From the NCBI RefSeq assembly GCF_021730305.1, contig NZ_CP032674.1, forward strand, positions 4,077,001 through 4,141,000: a DNA stretch of 64,000 nt, in the 5' to 3' direction. The notes below the pieces were generated by a model. It did no database searches, had not been told where the DNA came from, and saw nothing but the letters and a program-made list of their open reading frames with translations. Positions 1 through 9,502 of the stretch are shown here, in pieces. The position numbers were made by a program, and so were the translations under genes. How positions within the stretch are numbered: the stretch's first letter is position 1; each line of letters starts with the position of its first letter. This stretch comes from Xanthobacter sp. YC-JY1 (lineage in GTDB: Bacteria > Pseudomonadota > Alphaproteobacteria > Rhizobiales > Xanthobacteraceae).

Positions 1-930
1 GCGGAACCAGGCTCCGTCTTCCCAAGCCTTCACGCGGGCGCCGAGGCGCTCCTTGTTGCAGGGGCCGTTGCCGGCGATGACCTCAAAGAATTCGGACCAA
101 TCCGGCTCGGAGAAGTCGTAGCCCTTCTTCTCCTCGTTCCACTTCAGGTTCGGGTCGGGGATCTTGAGGCCGAGATATTCTGCCTGCGGCACCGTCTGGT
201 CGACGAACTTCTGGCGCAGCTCGTCATTGGTGTTGATCTTGATCTTCCACGCCATGGACTGGGCGGAATGCACCGAATCCTTGTCGGAGGGACCGAACAT
301 CATGAGGGCGGGATACCAGAAGCGGTCGAGGGCATCCTGCGCCATGGCCTTCTGCTCGGCCGTGCCCTGCGCCATCTTCATCATGATGTCGTAGCCTTGG
401 CGCTGGTGGAAGCTCTCCTCCTTGCAAATGCGGATCATCGCGCGGCTGTACGGGCCGTAGGAGGTCTTCTGCAGCTGAACCTGGTTCATGATGGCGGCGC
501 CATCCACCAGCCAGCCCACCGCGCCGATATCGGCCCAGTTGAGGGTGGGATAGTTGAAGATGGACGAATACTTCATGCTGCCGTCGTGCAGCTTGGCGAG
601 CAGCTGATCACGACTGACGCCGAGCGTCTCGGCGGCGCAATAGAGGTAGAGGCCGTGGCCGGCCTCGTCCTGCACCTTGGCGAGCAGGATCGCCTTGCGC
701 TCCAGCGTGGGCGCGCGGGTGATCCAGTTGCCTTCGGGCAGCTGGCCGACGATCTCGGAGTGGGCGTGCTGGCCGACCTGGCGGATCAGAGTCTTGCGGT
801 AGCCCTCCGGCATCCACTCCTTCGGCTCGATCTTCTCGCCGCGGTCGATGCGCTCCTGGAAGGCGCGCTCCTCCGGCGAAAGCTCGGCGGCGGACTTCAT
901 GCCCTCGGACTTCACGAGCTGTGCGTACAT
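1..930 (-). CDS. paaA: 1,2-phenylacetyl-CoA epoxidase, catalytic subunit PaaA (3' end cut by window)
   Basis: PaaA is the di-iron oxygenase subunit of the PaaABCE(D) complex, which epoxidises the ring of phenylacetyl-CoA in the cytoplasm. The frame is open from an ATG at 930 to the window edge (310 codons, no stop). The protein starts [10 protein letters not shown] and holds the ferritin-like helices with the EAGHG segment and the later EESFHQRQG segment, which supply carboxylate and histidine iron ligands. Family members are about 310-330 residues, so only a short C-terminal tail should be missing; this is an edge effect, not a truncation. It lies downstream of paaX on the same strand, separated by an AT-rich regulatory gap. 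The rest of the paa operon should continue to the left of the window. Confidence 0.95.
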   Translation of the reverse strand, partial: MYAQLVKSEGMKSAAELSPEERAFQERIDRGEKIEPKEWMPEGYRKTLIRQVGQHAHSEIVGQLPEGNWITRAPTLERKAILLAKVQDEAGHGLYLYCAAETLGVSRDQLLAKLHDGSMKYSSIFNYPTLNWADIGAVGWLVDGAAIMNQVQLQKTSYGPYSRAMIRICKEESFHQRQGYDIMMKMAQGTAEQKAMAQDALDRFWYPALMMFGPSDKDSVHSAQSMAWKIKINTNDELRQKFVDQTVPQAEYLGLKIPDPNLKWNEEKKGYDFSEPDWSEFFEVIAGNGPCNKERLGARVKAWEDGAWFR

Positions 931-1075
931 GCTGTGTCCTCCCCGTAAGACCTGTTGGATCGGCCGTCTCATGCGCGGCTTCTGGCGGCGGGTGAAGTAG
1001 GCGCTCCGGCCGCTGCCGCCGGTCCTGGCAGGCAGCATGCTGCCCACTGTCCGGCACCTTGCGAACGTTTATATA

Positions 1076-1109
1076 TTACAGAAAATCGTATTTCAAGTTA
1101 TTTTCGTAA
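1076..1109. promoter_or_regulatory. candidate PaaX operator in the paaX-paaA gap
   Basis: An inverted repeat, TTACAGAAAAT (1076-1086) and ATTTTCGTAA (1100-1109), lies in the AT-rich part of the 222-bp gap upstream of paaA. This is the right place for the paaA promoter and its control by PaaX, whose known sites are spaced inverted repeats. The motif differs from the E. coli PaaX box, so the assignment is an inference from position and symmetry. Nothing else stands out in the gap. Confidence 0.45.
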
Positions 1110-1152
1110 CATTTAAAAGCCAGAGGCTGCGGCCTGACCATCGCATACCCCT

Positions 1153-2019
1153 CTAAGCCTTGAATCTACTCGTGATTTTCGGGTGGCCCGGCAGCGGCGC
1201 GCCGTCCTCGCCCACGGCATTTTCGTCCAGCCAGCGCTCCGAGGCCTCCACCAGACGGCCATAGATGTCGGCGCACACCGCCCGGGCGGCGAGGCCCGGC
1301 CAGTCCTCCGGCAGGATGGCGGAAGGCAGGATGGGATCGCGCAGCACGATCCGCCGGTAGTCATGGATGAGCAGCACGCGGGCGACCATCGCCTCGAGGT
1401 CGGTCAAGGCGGCGCCGGCCTGCAGCTCCGCCGCCAGCGGCTCGAAGGTGTCGATGAAGCGCCGATAGGCCTCCGCCGTCTGCTCCAGCGGCCAGGCGCG
1501 GGCGGCGAGCGCCCTCTGCTCCTCCGCGCTGCCGGAGACATCGAGCCGGAGCGCGGAGGCGGCCTCCTCGGGCACGCCGGTTCCGGCGGGGGCCACGAAG
1601 ACACCGGGCAGCGGCATGCCGAAACCGTCCGCCTCCAGCGCCGACCGCGCCCCTTCGCGGGCGCCGGTCTCGATGAGCAGCATGTCGAAGTGCCCGTGCC
1701 ACTCGGGCGGGCGGTGGCGGTAGATGTGCTCGGTGGCGCGGGCGAAGGTCTCGCGGCCCTTTTCCGCCAGGCGATAGAAGCTGTTGCGGCCCACCCGCGT
1801 GCGCATCAGCCAGCCATCGGCGGCCAGGCGCGACATGGCCGTCCGCACCACCCCATCCGCCACGTCCAGCCCGCGGAAGAAGGCGAGCAGCGTGCCGAGC
1901 CACACCGAGCCGCCGCGCGGCACGATGGCATCGCCATAGATGGTGACAATGATGGACCAGGTGCGCGAAGGCTCGGCGCGGACATGGTCAAGGATGAGGT
2001 CGAGGGCGCGGCGCGACAT
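1153..2019 (-). CDS. paaX: phenylacetate operon repressor PaaX
   Basis: PaaX is a phenylacetyl-CoA-responsive repressor of paa genes. The 288-residue protein has the N-terminal winged-helix region typical of the family (segment SRTWSIIVTIYGDAIVPRGG), then VRTAMSRLAADGWL, and the conserved C-terminal PaaX domain ending in a segment resembling LPEDWPGLAAR. E. coli PaaX is slightly longer at 316 residues. The gene follows a TetR regulator by 32 bp on the same strand and precedes paaA by 222 bp. The layout suggests a TetR-PaaX regulatory unit that feeds back on paaA through the palindrome in the gap. Confidence 0.93.
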   Translation of the reverse strand: MSRRALDLILDHVRAEPSRTWSIIVTIYGDAIVPRGGSVWLGTLLAFFRGLDVADGVVRTAMSRLAADGWLMRTRVGRNSFYRLAEKGRETFARATEHIYRHRPPEWHGHFDMLLIETGAREGARSALEADGFGMPLPGVFVAPAGTGVPEEAASALRLDVSGSAEEQRALAARAWPLEQTAEAYRRFIDTFEPLAAELQAGAALTDLEAMVARVLLIHDYRRIVLRDPILPSAILPEDWPGLAARAVCADIYGRLVEASERWLDENAVGEDGAPLPGHPKITSRFKA

Positions 2020-2051
2020 GGCCGTTCCTTATTGCGTTTTCGGGCGCGATC

Positions 2052-2789
2052 CTATTCCGCCGGTCGCCGCGCCTTCGTCGCGCGGGGCGCCTCGGCAGCA
2101 GCAGGCGCCGTGCGGCGGCGCGGGGCGGAACGGGGCTGCGCGGGCTTGCCCTCCGGCGGCCGGGCATCGGCGGCCTTGGCCTCCGGCGCGGACATGCTGC
2201 GCAGCGCTTCCTCCGCCCCTGCCTTGATGAGGCCGGTGACGAGGCGGGCATAGTCGGCGCGGGTCAGGCCCTTGCCGTCGCGAAACCAGAGATACTGCCA
2301 GTTGAGCATGCCGAAGGCCGACATGGTGATGGGCTTCAGCATGGGCCCGCGCCCGACGGACGGCACCTCCTCGGCAATGGCATCGGCGAGCAGCGTCACG
2401 AGCTTTCGCTCCAGCGCGCGCAGGGCCTCCTGCCGGTCACTGTTCAGCAGCTTGAGGTTGGCGATCTGCACCTGATGCTCGGCGTCGGCATCCTTGTAGG
2501 CATCGAGCAGCGAGGCCGACATCGCGTAGATCCGGCCGCCCACCGGGGCGTCGGCGATCGCCTTCTCCGCGTCGGCGATCAACTGCTCCAGATGCGAGGA
2601 CAGGATGTCGAAGAGCACCGCCTCCTTGTCCGGATAGTAATGGTAGAGCAAAGCCTTGGATGCTCCGCAGGCATCCGCGATCATGGTGATTGACGTACCG
2701 GAATAGCCGTATTGCGCAAACAGCTCCGCCGATTTGTGGAGGATGGCCTCCCGTTTGGCCTCGTAATCCTGTGCACGCGTGCGAGCCAT
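2052..2789 (-). CDS. TetR/AcrR family transcriptional regulator of the paa locus
   Basis: This 245-residue protein has a classic N-terminal TetR DNA-binding domain at residues 10-60 (KREAILHKSAELFAQYGYSG, then the recognition segment CGASKALLYHYYPDKEAVL). A helical ligand-binding domain follows. The last 45 residues are a low-complexity basic, Pro/Ala-rich tail not needed for the fold. Members of this family next to paa clusters often respond to phenylacetyl-CoA (PaaR-type), but the ligand cannot be read from sequence. It is transcribed away from the ABC transporter genes. A palindrome in the divergent gap (2947-2968) is a possible site for it. Confidence 0.88.
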   Translation of the reverse strand: MARTRAQDYEAKREAILHKSAELFAQYGYSGTSITMIADACGASKALLYHYYPDKEAVLFDILSSHLEQLIADAEKAIADAPVGGRIYAMSASLLDAYKDADAEHQVQIANLKLLNSDRQEALRALERKLVTLLADAIAEEVPSVGRGPMLKPITMSAFGMLNWQYLWFRDGKGLTRADYARLVTGLIKAGAEEALRSMSAPEAKAADARPPEGKPAQPRSAPRRRTAPAAAEAPRATKARRPAE

Positions 2790-2946
2790 CTTGCCTGTCC
2801 ATCTCGATCACCGCCGCAAGAGCCGGCTGCGATCGTCCGCCATGACTGGGAAAGGGGTTCAGATATCAAATATTGTCCGCCCGGTCGATCAATGATCCAG
2901 CGCAAGAGCCCTAACTGCAAGGCCCCGCGGAAGCCACACGCAATCA

Positions 2947-2968
2947 ATTGACCATCCGGCCGGTTAAT
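2947..2968. promoter_or_regulatory. candidate TetR operator in divergent tetR/ABC-transporter region
   Basis: A 22-bp imperfect palindrome (ATTGACC, 8 bp, GGTTAAT; 16 of 22 positions symmetric) lies in the 273-bp divergent region between the TetR regulator and the substrate-binding protein gene. Size and placement fit a TetR dimer site that could control both directions. This is inferred only from symmetry and position. Confidence 0.4.
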
Positions 2969-3062
2969 TATATGGTTCAGGTCCCGCCGGTCGAATGGCC
3001 AGCGGACGGAGGCGGGACAACCCGCTCCTCGGCCCGAAATGGACCTTTAGGAGGAACGCTTC

Positions 3063-4247
3063 ATGGATACGCCCGCACGCCTGCGGCCGATGCTGCGCGC
3101 GGCCGCCATCATGCTCGCGACCGCGGTCGCCGGCCCGGCGCTCACCAGCCCCGCTTTTGCCGCCGATCCCATCAAGATCGGCTCCGTGGTTTCCGCCACG
3201 GGACCCTCCGCCTTCCTCGGCGATCCGGAAGCCAAGACGCTCAAGCTCTATGTGGATGAGCTGAACAAGAAGGGCGGCCTCCTCGGCCGGCCCGTCGAGC
3301 TGGTGCTGTATGACGATGGCGGCGACGCCAACAAGGCGCGCACCTTCGCCACCCGCCTCGTCGAGGACGACAAGGTGGTCGCCATGGTCGGCGGCACCTC
3401 CACCGGCGCCACCATGGCGATGATCCCGGTGTTCGAGGAAGCCGGCATTCCCTTCGTCTCGCTCGCCGGCGGCATCGAGATCATCGAGCCGGTGCGCGCC
3501 TTTGTCTTCAAGACGCCGCACACCGACAAGACCGCCTGCCAGAAGATCTTCGAGGACATGAAGGCGCGGGGCATCACGAAGATCGGAATGATCTCGGGCA
3601 CGGATGGCTTCGGCAAGTCCATGCGCAACCAGTGCCTGAAGGTGATCGGCCAGTACGGCATCACCGTCGTCGCCGACGAGAACTATGGCGCCACCGATTC
3701 TGACATGACGCCCCAGCTCAACAAGATCAAGAACACCGCGGGCGTCGAGGCGGTGCTGAATCCCGGCTTCGGCCAGGGACCGGCCATCGTGACGCGCAAC
3801 TATGCGCAGCTCGGCATCAAGCTGCCGCTCTATCAGAGCCACGGCGTCGCCTCGAAGAGCTTCATCGAGCTCGCCGGCCCCGCCGCCGAGGGCGTGCGCC
3901 TGCCCGCCCCGGCCATCCTCATCGGCGACAAGCTGGCGGCCAACGATCCGCAGAAGCCGGTGGTGGCGGAGTACAAAACCTCCTACGAGAAGGCCACCGG
4001 CCAGCCGGTCTCCACCTTCGGCGGCTACGGCTATGACGGCATCCAGCTCGTCGCCCGCGCCATCGAGAGCGCCAAGTCCGCGGACCCGAAGAAGATCCGC
4101 GACGCGCTGGAGGCCACCAAGGGCTATGTGGGCGTGACCGGCATCTACACCTTCGCCCCCGCCGACCATCTCGGCCTCGGCACGGATTCGTTCCGCATGC
4201 TGGTGATCCGCAACGGCGACTGGGCGATCGAAGCACCCGCCCGCTGA
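3063..4247 (+). CDS. ABC transporter periplasmic substrate-binding protein, branched-chain amino acid (Liv) type
   Basis: This 394-residue periplasmic binding protein belongs to the Leu/Ile/Val-binding family (peripla_BP_6). A Sec signal peptide of about 33 residues ends in PAFA before ADPIKIG. The mature protein starts with the usual IKIGSVVSATGPSAFLGDPE segment. A good ribosome site (AGGAGG near 3049-3054) precedes the ATG. It heads a five-gene unit encoding a complete importer. Because the unit is divergent from tetR-paaX-paaA, aromatic acids such as phenylacetate are a more likely substrate than amino acids, but this is inference from neighbourhood. Confidence 0.92.
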   Translation: MDTPARLRPMLRAAAIMLATAVAGPALTSPAFAADPIKIGSVVSATGPSAFLGDPEAKTLKLYVDELNKKGGLLGRPVELVLYDDGGDANKARTFATRLVEDDKVVAMVGGTSTGATMAMIPVFEEAGIPFVSLAGGIEIIEPVRAFVFKTPHTDKTACQKIFEDMKARGITKIGMISGTDGFGKSMRNQCLKVIGQYGITVVADENYGATDSDMTPQLNKIKNTAGVEAVLNPGFGQGPAIVTRNYAQLGIKLPLYQSHGVASKSFIELAGPAAEGVRLPAPAILIGDKLAANDPQKPVVAEYKTSYEKATGQPVSTFGGYGYDGIQLVARAIESAKSADPKKIRDALEATKGYVGVTGIYTFAPADHLGLGTDSFRMLVIRNGDWAIEAPAR

Positions 4248-4316
4248 TCGTTTCGCACACCCGATCCCCACCGCGGCGGCGCCACCACGGCGCCGCCACA
4301 CAGACGGCGTGAGGAC

Positions 4317-5189
4317 ATGTCCGAATTTCTCCAGCTCGCCTTTTCGGGGCTGACGGTGGGCGCCATCTACGCGCTCATCGCCCTCGGCTTCACGCTGATC
4401 TACAACGCCTCCGACGTGATCAATTTCGCCCAGGGCGATTTCGTCATGATCGGCGGCATGGGCACCGTCTTTCTCATGGCGGCGGGCCTCGCACTCCCCG
4501 TTGCGGCGCTGATCGCGGTGGTCGCCGCCGTGCTGGTCGGCCTGCTGCTGCACCGCCTCGCCATCGAGCCCGCCCGCGGCGCCTCGCCGGTGACGCTCAT
4601 CATGATCACCATCGGTGCGTCCATCTTCATCAAGGGCGTGTCGCAGATCATCTTCGACAAGCAGTTCCATTCCCTGCCCGCCTTCTCGGGCGACACCCCC
4701 ATCCCGGTCGGCGGCGCCACCATCCTGCCCCAGAGCCTGTGGGTGATGGGCACCGCGCTCGCCCTCGTGGTGGCGCTCTATCTGTTCCTGGAGCACACAC
4801 TGGTGGGCAAGGCGGTGCTGGCCACAGCCGCCAACCGGCTGGCGGCGAAGCTCGTGGGTATCAATGTCGCCCTCGTGCTCGCCCTCGCCTTCGGCCTCTC
4901 GGCGGCCATGGGCGCGCTCGCCGGCGTGGTGGCGACGCCCATCACGCTGACCCGCTACGACATCGGCACCCTCTTCACCCTGAAGGGCTTCGCCGCGGCA
5001 ATGCTGGGCGGCATGGGCAATCCGGTGGGCGCAGTGGTGGGGGGCCTCCTCATCGGCCTCATCGAGACCTTTACGGCCGGCTACCTCTCCTCCACCTACA
5101 AGGACGCGGTGGCGTTCCTGATGATCCTCGTGGTCCTGCTGTTCATGCCGCGCGGCCTGTTCGGCAGCCGCACCGTGGAGCGCGTGTGA
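4317..5189 (+). CDS. branched-chain-type ABC transporter permease LivH
   Basis: This 290-residue inner-membrane permease has the LivH signature: an N-terminal LTVGAIYALIALGFTLIYNA segment, multiple hydrophobic helices, and the cytoplasmic EAA-like region near GFAAAMLGGMGNPVGAV. Family length is about 290-300, so it is complete. Its stop overlaps the ATG of the next permease, which implies translational coupling within the transporter operon. The substrate is unknown; see the binding-protein entry for the reasoning on aromatic acids. Confidence 0.93.
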   Translation: MSEFLQLAFSGLTVGAIYALIALGFTLIYNASDVINFAQGDFVMIGGMGTVFLMAAGLALPVAALIAVVAAVLVGLLLHRLAIEPARGASPVTLIMITIGASIFIKGVSQIIFDKQFHSLPAFSGDTPIPVGGATILPQSLWVMGTALALVVALYLFLEHTLVGKAVLATAANRLAAKLVGINVALVLALAFGLSAAMGALAGVVATPITLTRYDIGTLFTLKGFAAAMLGGMGNPVGAVVGGLLIGLIETFTAGYLSSTYKDAVAFLMILVVLLFMPRGLFGSRTVERV

Positions 5190-6133
5190 TGAAGGCCATC
5201 CTGCGCTCGCGCCTCACCCCGCTCGTCGCCCTCGCGCTCATCATGGCGCTGGTGCCGATGATCGCCCCCACCTCCTTCCACCTGCGGGTGGCGGCGCTGG
5301 TGTGGATCTTCTCCCTCGCCGCCCTCGGCCTCACCATCCTCATGGGCTATGCGGGACAGGTGAGCCTCGGCCATGCCGGCTTCCTGGGCATCGGCGCCTA
5401 TGCGGTGGCGATTGGCCCGGCGCGGCTCGGGCTCGATCCGCTTCTCTGCCTGCTGCTCGGGGCCGTGCTCTCCGGCCTCATCGCCTGGCTGGTGGGCCGG
5501 CCGATCCTGAAGCTGAAGGGCTATTACCTCGCCATCGCGACGCTGGGCTTCGGCGTCATCGTCGCCCTGATCCTCCACAGCGAGACCGAGCTGACCGGCG
5601 GGCCGGACGGCATGTCCGTGTCGCGCATCACCCTGTTCGGCTGGCGGGTGACGGGGGCTCTGAACTGGTACTGGGTCTCGGCCGGGGCGCTGCTCATCGG
5701 CGCGCTCATCGCCCTCAACATCGCGGCGAGCCCCACGGGGCGGGCGCTGCGCGCGCTGCACGACAGCGAGGTGGCGGCGGCCGGCGCGGGCATCGACGTC
5801 AGCGCCAAGAAGCTCGCCGCCTTCGTGGTCGCGGCGGTCTATGCGGCGGTGGCGGGCGGTCTGCTGGCGGCCATGAACGGCCTCATCACGCCGGAGGCGG
5901 CAAGCTTCTCCCACTCGGTGGAGCTGGTCGCCATGGTCATCATCGGCGGGCTCGGCTCGGTATTCGGCACCGTGCTCGGCGCCGCCTTCCTGGTGGTGCT
6001 GCCGCAGACGCTCACCGCCTTCCAGGAATACGAGCAGGCGGTGCTGGGCCTCCTCATCATGGTGTTCATGATCTTCCTGCCCCAGGGCATCGTGCCTTCG
6101 CTGCGCGCGATGATCGAGGAGCGCCTGCCGTGA
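5189..6133 (+). CDS. branched-chain-type ABC transporter permease LivM
   Basis: This is the second permease (314 residues) of the Liv-type importer. It contains the conserved LGLTILMGYAGQVSLGHAGF segment of LivM proteins and the late GGLGSVFGTVLGA loop that contacts the ATPases. The start is the ATG at 5189, which overlaps the preceding stop (TGATG); the frame is open further upstream but there it is only antisense-like, low-quality sequence inside livH. Its own stop overlaps the GTG start of the next ATPase gene, so all parts are tightly coupled. Confidence 0.93.
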   Translation: MKAILRSRLTPLVALALIMALVPMIAPTSFHLRVAALVWIFSLAALGLTILMGYAGQVSLGHAGFLGIGAYAVAIGPARLGLDPLLCLLLGAVLSGLIAWLVGRPILKLKGYYLAIATLGFGVIVALILHSETELTGGPDGMSVSRITLFGWRVTGALNWYWVSAGALLIGALIALNIAASPTGRALRALHDSEVAAAGAGIDVSAKKLAAFVVAAVYAAVAGGLLAAMNGLITPEAASFSHSVELVAMVIIGGLGSVFGTVLGAAFLVVLPQTLTAFQEYEQAVLGLLIMVFMIFLPQGIVPSLRAMIEERLP

Positions 6134-6916
6134 CCCCTCAGACCCCCCTTCTCGACGTGAGCGGCATCGGCATCTCCTTCGGCGGTCTCAAGGCCGTTGA
6201 TGCGGTGAGCTTCAAGGTCGGCGCCGGCGAGGTCTTCTCCATCATCGGGCCGAACGGGGCGGGCAAGACCACCCTGTTCAACCTCGTCACCGGCATCTAC
6301 CGGCCCTCGCGCGGCAGCGTGCGGCTCGACGGCGCGGACATCACCGCCGTCCCGCCCCACCGGCGCGTCAGCCGCGGCATGGCGCGAACCTTCCAGAACC
6401 TGCAGATCTTCTTCCGCATGACCGCGGTGGAGAATGTGATGGTGGGGTGTGCCCTTTCCGAGCGCACATCCTTCCTCGCCGACATGCTCGGCCTGCCCTC
6501 TGTCTTCCGGCAGAACCGCGTCACGCGCGAAAAGGCACTGGCGCTGCTCGACCGGGTGGGCCTCGCCGCGCTGGCTGACGCGCCCGCCGGCGCCCTGCCC
6601 TACGGCGCGCTGAAACGCCTCGAAATCGCCCGGGCGCTTGCCGCCGACCCGAAGATCCTGCTGCTGGACGAGCCGGCCGCCGGCTGCAACGCGGTGGAGA
6701 CCGAGGCCATCGACCACCTCATCGCCGAGATCGCCAAGGGCGGCATCGCGGTGGTGCTGATCGAGCACGACATGAAGCTGGTGATGAAGATTTCCGACCG
6801 CGTGCTGGTGCTGGCCCAGGGCCGCCCGCTGGCGGAGGGGCCGCCGCGCGCCGTGCGCGAAAATCCGGAGGTCATCGCCGCCTATCTCGGGGACATCGGA
6901 TCGCGGGAGGCGGATC

Positions 6917-6930
<14 letters not shown>
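6130..6930 (+). CDS. ABC transporter ATP-binding protein LivG type
   Basis: This 266-residue ATPase starts at a GTG overlapping the livM stop. Walker A is GPNGAGKTT (residues 40-48), the signature region reads [15 protein letters not shown], and Walker B is ILLLDEP. The family has [15 protein letters not shown] and PAAGMNPxE at the last two sites, whereas here they read YGALKR and PAAGCNAVE. These are modest departures in the signature and D-loop region that should not abolish function. It pairs with the LivF ATPase, which overlaps its end by 14 bp. Confidence 0.92.
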
Positions 6931-7618
<688 letters not shown>

Positions 7619-7693
7619 GGGTACTTCCGTAACGAAGCTGGATCGAGAGAGCCGACACGAACTGGCTCTAGGCGGTTGTGCAACTCCAGATAA

Positions 7694-9502
7694 TCATGGT
7701 GGCGCTTGCTCCAAGCCCTGACCGGAGCCGGCTGATCGGGCGGTGTCCTCCGGGATGCCGCCCGAAATCGTTTCTGAACCGATCGTTCCTGGCCCCATCG
7801 TTCCTGGCCCGACGATCGCCAGCATGTCGCCCGGCGCACCGCGCGCGACGATCCGGCCGCCATCCATCACGATGATCTCGTCCATCGCCTCGAGACCCGC
7901 GCGTCGGTGCGTGATGAACAGCAGGGCCTGATCACGGGCGGCGCCCAGAACGCCCTCAAGCACATCGCGCTCGGTTTCGCCGTCGAGCCCTTCGGTGGGC
8001 TCATCGAGGATGAGGAGCGGCGCCTCCTTCAGCAGCGCCCGGGCCAGCCCGAGCCGCCGGGCCTGCCCGCCCGATACCTTCGCCCCATTGGCGCCGAGGA
8101 AGGTATCTAGCCCCTCCGGCTGGGCAGCCACGAAGGTGAGGACGCCGGCGCACTCCAGCGCCGCTTCCAGCTTCTCCGGCGACGCATCGGGATCGGCGAC
8201 GAGCAGATTTTCGCGAATGGTGGCGGCGAAGAGGTGATCGTGCTGCGCCAGCACCGCCATGCGCCGCCGCAGGTCATCTGAGTTGAAGTCAGCGATGCTC
8301 GAACCGGCGAACGTCACTTCCCCCGGCGCAGGGGCGCGGAACCGGAGCGCCAGCGCGACGAGGCTCGACTTACCCGAGCCGCTCGACCCTACGACACCGA
8401 TGCGCCGTCCGGGCGCGAGCGCGAGATCGATGTCGGTGAGGGCCGGACCGGACGCGCCCGGATAGGTCAGCCCCGCATGGGCGAACGCCAGCGTGCCGGC
8501 CTCCGGCACCGGCTTCGGCGCGGCGGGCTCCTTCACCGGCGGCGGACGGTCGATGAGGTCGAAGATGCGGCGGGCCGAGGCGAGCGTCGCCGGCAGGGTC
8601 TGGAAGGCGAGCGGCAGCGGCGCCACCGCCTCGAACAAGGAGAGCGCGAGCAGCGCCAGCATGGGCAGATCGGCACCGGGCAGCGTGCCCGCCAGCACCC
8701 GCGGCGCGCCGATGAGCAGCACCAGCACGAGGGAGGATTGCGCGAACAGCCCGACGCCTGCGCCGGCAAAGCCGAGAATGCCGGCGAGCCGGTGCTCGCG
8801 GGCGATGAGGGTGTCGCTCGTCTCATCCAGTGCGGCACGGTGGCGGCGGTCGGGATCGTAGATGTCGAGTTCCGCCCGCCCTTCCAGATGGTCCACCAGC
8901 AGCGCGTTGAGCTGCGCCGTACCGGCCGTCACCTCCCGCGATGCCCGTGCCCCGAGGCGATGGACGAGAAGCGGCAGGCCGAGGCCGGCGAGGAGCGCGG
9001 CAAGGCCGATGCCTACAGCCATCCCGCCATCATGGAGCGCGAGGACGGTGAGGCCAGCCGCCAGCACCAGCACCGCGGCGAGGCCGGGCGAGAGGATGCG
9101 CAGGAAGGCGAATTCCAGCCGGTCGATGTCGCCCTTGAGCCGGGCGAGGAGATCGCCGGAGCGCTGGTCCTCCAGCGCCGCCGGGGCGAGCGGGATGAGC
9201 CGGGCGAAGAACCACGGGCGCAGCGCCGCCACGAATTTCAGCGTCGCTTCATGCCCGACGATCCGCTCGCCGTAGCGCCCGACTGTGCGGACGACGGCAT
9301 AGGCGCGGATCGCTGCCGAGGGCGTGAAATAGTTCACGCTCGCCCCGGCCGCGCCGGCCAGCGCCATGGCCGCGATGAACCAGCCGGAGGTGGCCATCAG
9401 GGCGATATGGGCGAGAGTCGCCAGCGCCGAGACCAGCACGGCCAGCCCCATCCAACCGGCATGGGGGGCCATCAGGCGCAGGAGGCGGAGCGCGTCCTTC
9501 AT
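7694..9502 (-). CDS. cydC: thiol reductant ABC exporter subunit CydC
   Basis: CydC (602 residues) forms a heterodimeric ABC exporter with CydD. It exports glutathione/cysteine or handles haem and is required for assembly of cytochrome bd oxidase. The N-terminal half has six membrane helices (start MKDALRLLRLMAPHAGWMG). The C-terminal ATPase has Walker A GSSGSGKSS, the signature VSGGQARRLGLARAL and Walker B LLILDEP. The ATG at 9502 overlaps the cydD stop by 4 bp. About 40 residues follow the usual ATPase end and contain a Gly/Pro/Thr tandem repeat; the family normally stops earlier. No cydAB genes lie in the window. Confidence 0.92.
   Translation of the reverse strand: MKDALRLLRLMAPHAGWMGLAVLVSALATLAHIALMATSGWFIAAMALAGAAGASVNYFTPSAAIRAYAVVRTVGRYGERIVGHEATLKFVAALRPWFFARLIPLAPAALEDQRSGDLLARLKGDIDRLEFAFLRILSPGLAAVLVLAAGLTVLALHDGGMAVGIGLAALLAGLGLPLLVHRLGARASREVTAGTAQLNALLVDHLEGRAELDIYDPDRRHRAALDETSDTLIAREHRLAGILGFAGAGVGLFAQSSLVLVLLIGAPRVLAGTLPGADLPMLALLALSLFEAVAPLPLAFQTLPATLASARRIFDLIDRPPPVKEPAAPKPVPEAGTLAFAHAGLTYPGASGPALTDIDLALAPGRRIGVVGSSGSGKSSLVALALRFRAPAPGEVTFAGSSIADFNSDDLRRRMAVLAQHDHLFAATIRENLLVADPDASPEKLEAALECAGVLTFVAAQPEGLDTFLGANGAKVSGGQARRLGLARALLKEAPLLILDEPTEGLDGETERDVLEGVLGAARDQALLFITHRRAGLEAMDEIIVMDGGRIVARGAPGDMLAIVGPGTMGPGTIGSETISGGIPEDTARSAGSGQGLEQAPP

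Noticed and set aside
2964..4796. Long open frame antisense to the ABC transporter genes
   Set aside because: His/Glu/Gly-rich artefact of GC skew at third positions; the plus strand encodes a well-conserved binding protein and permease.
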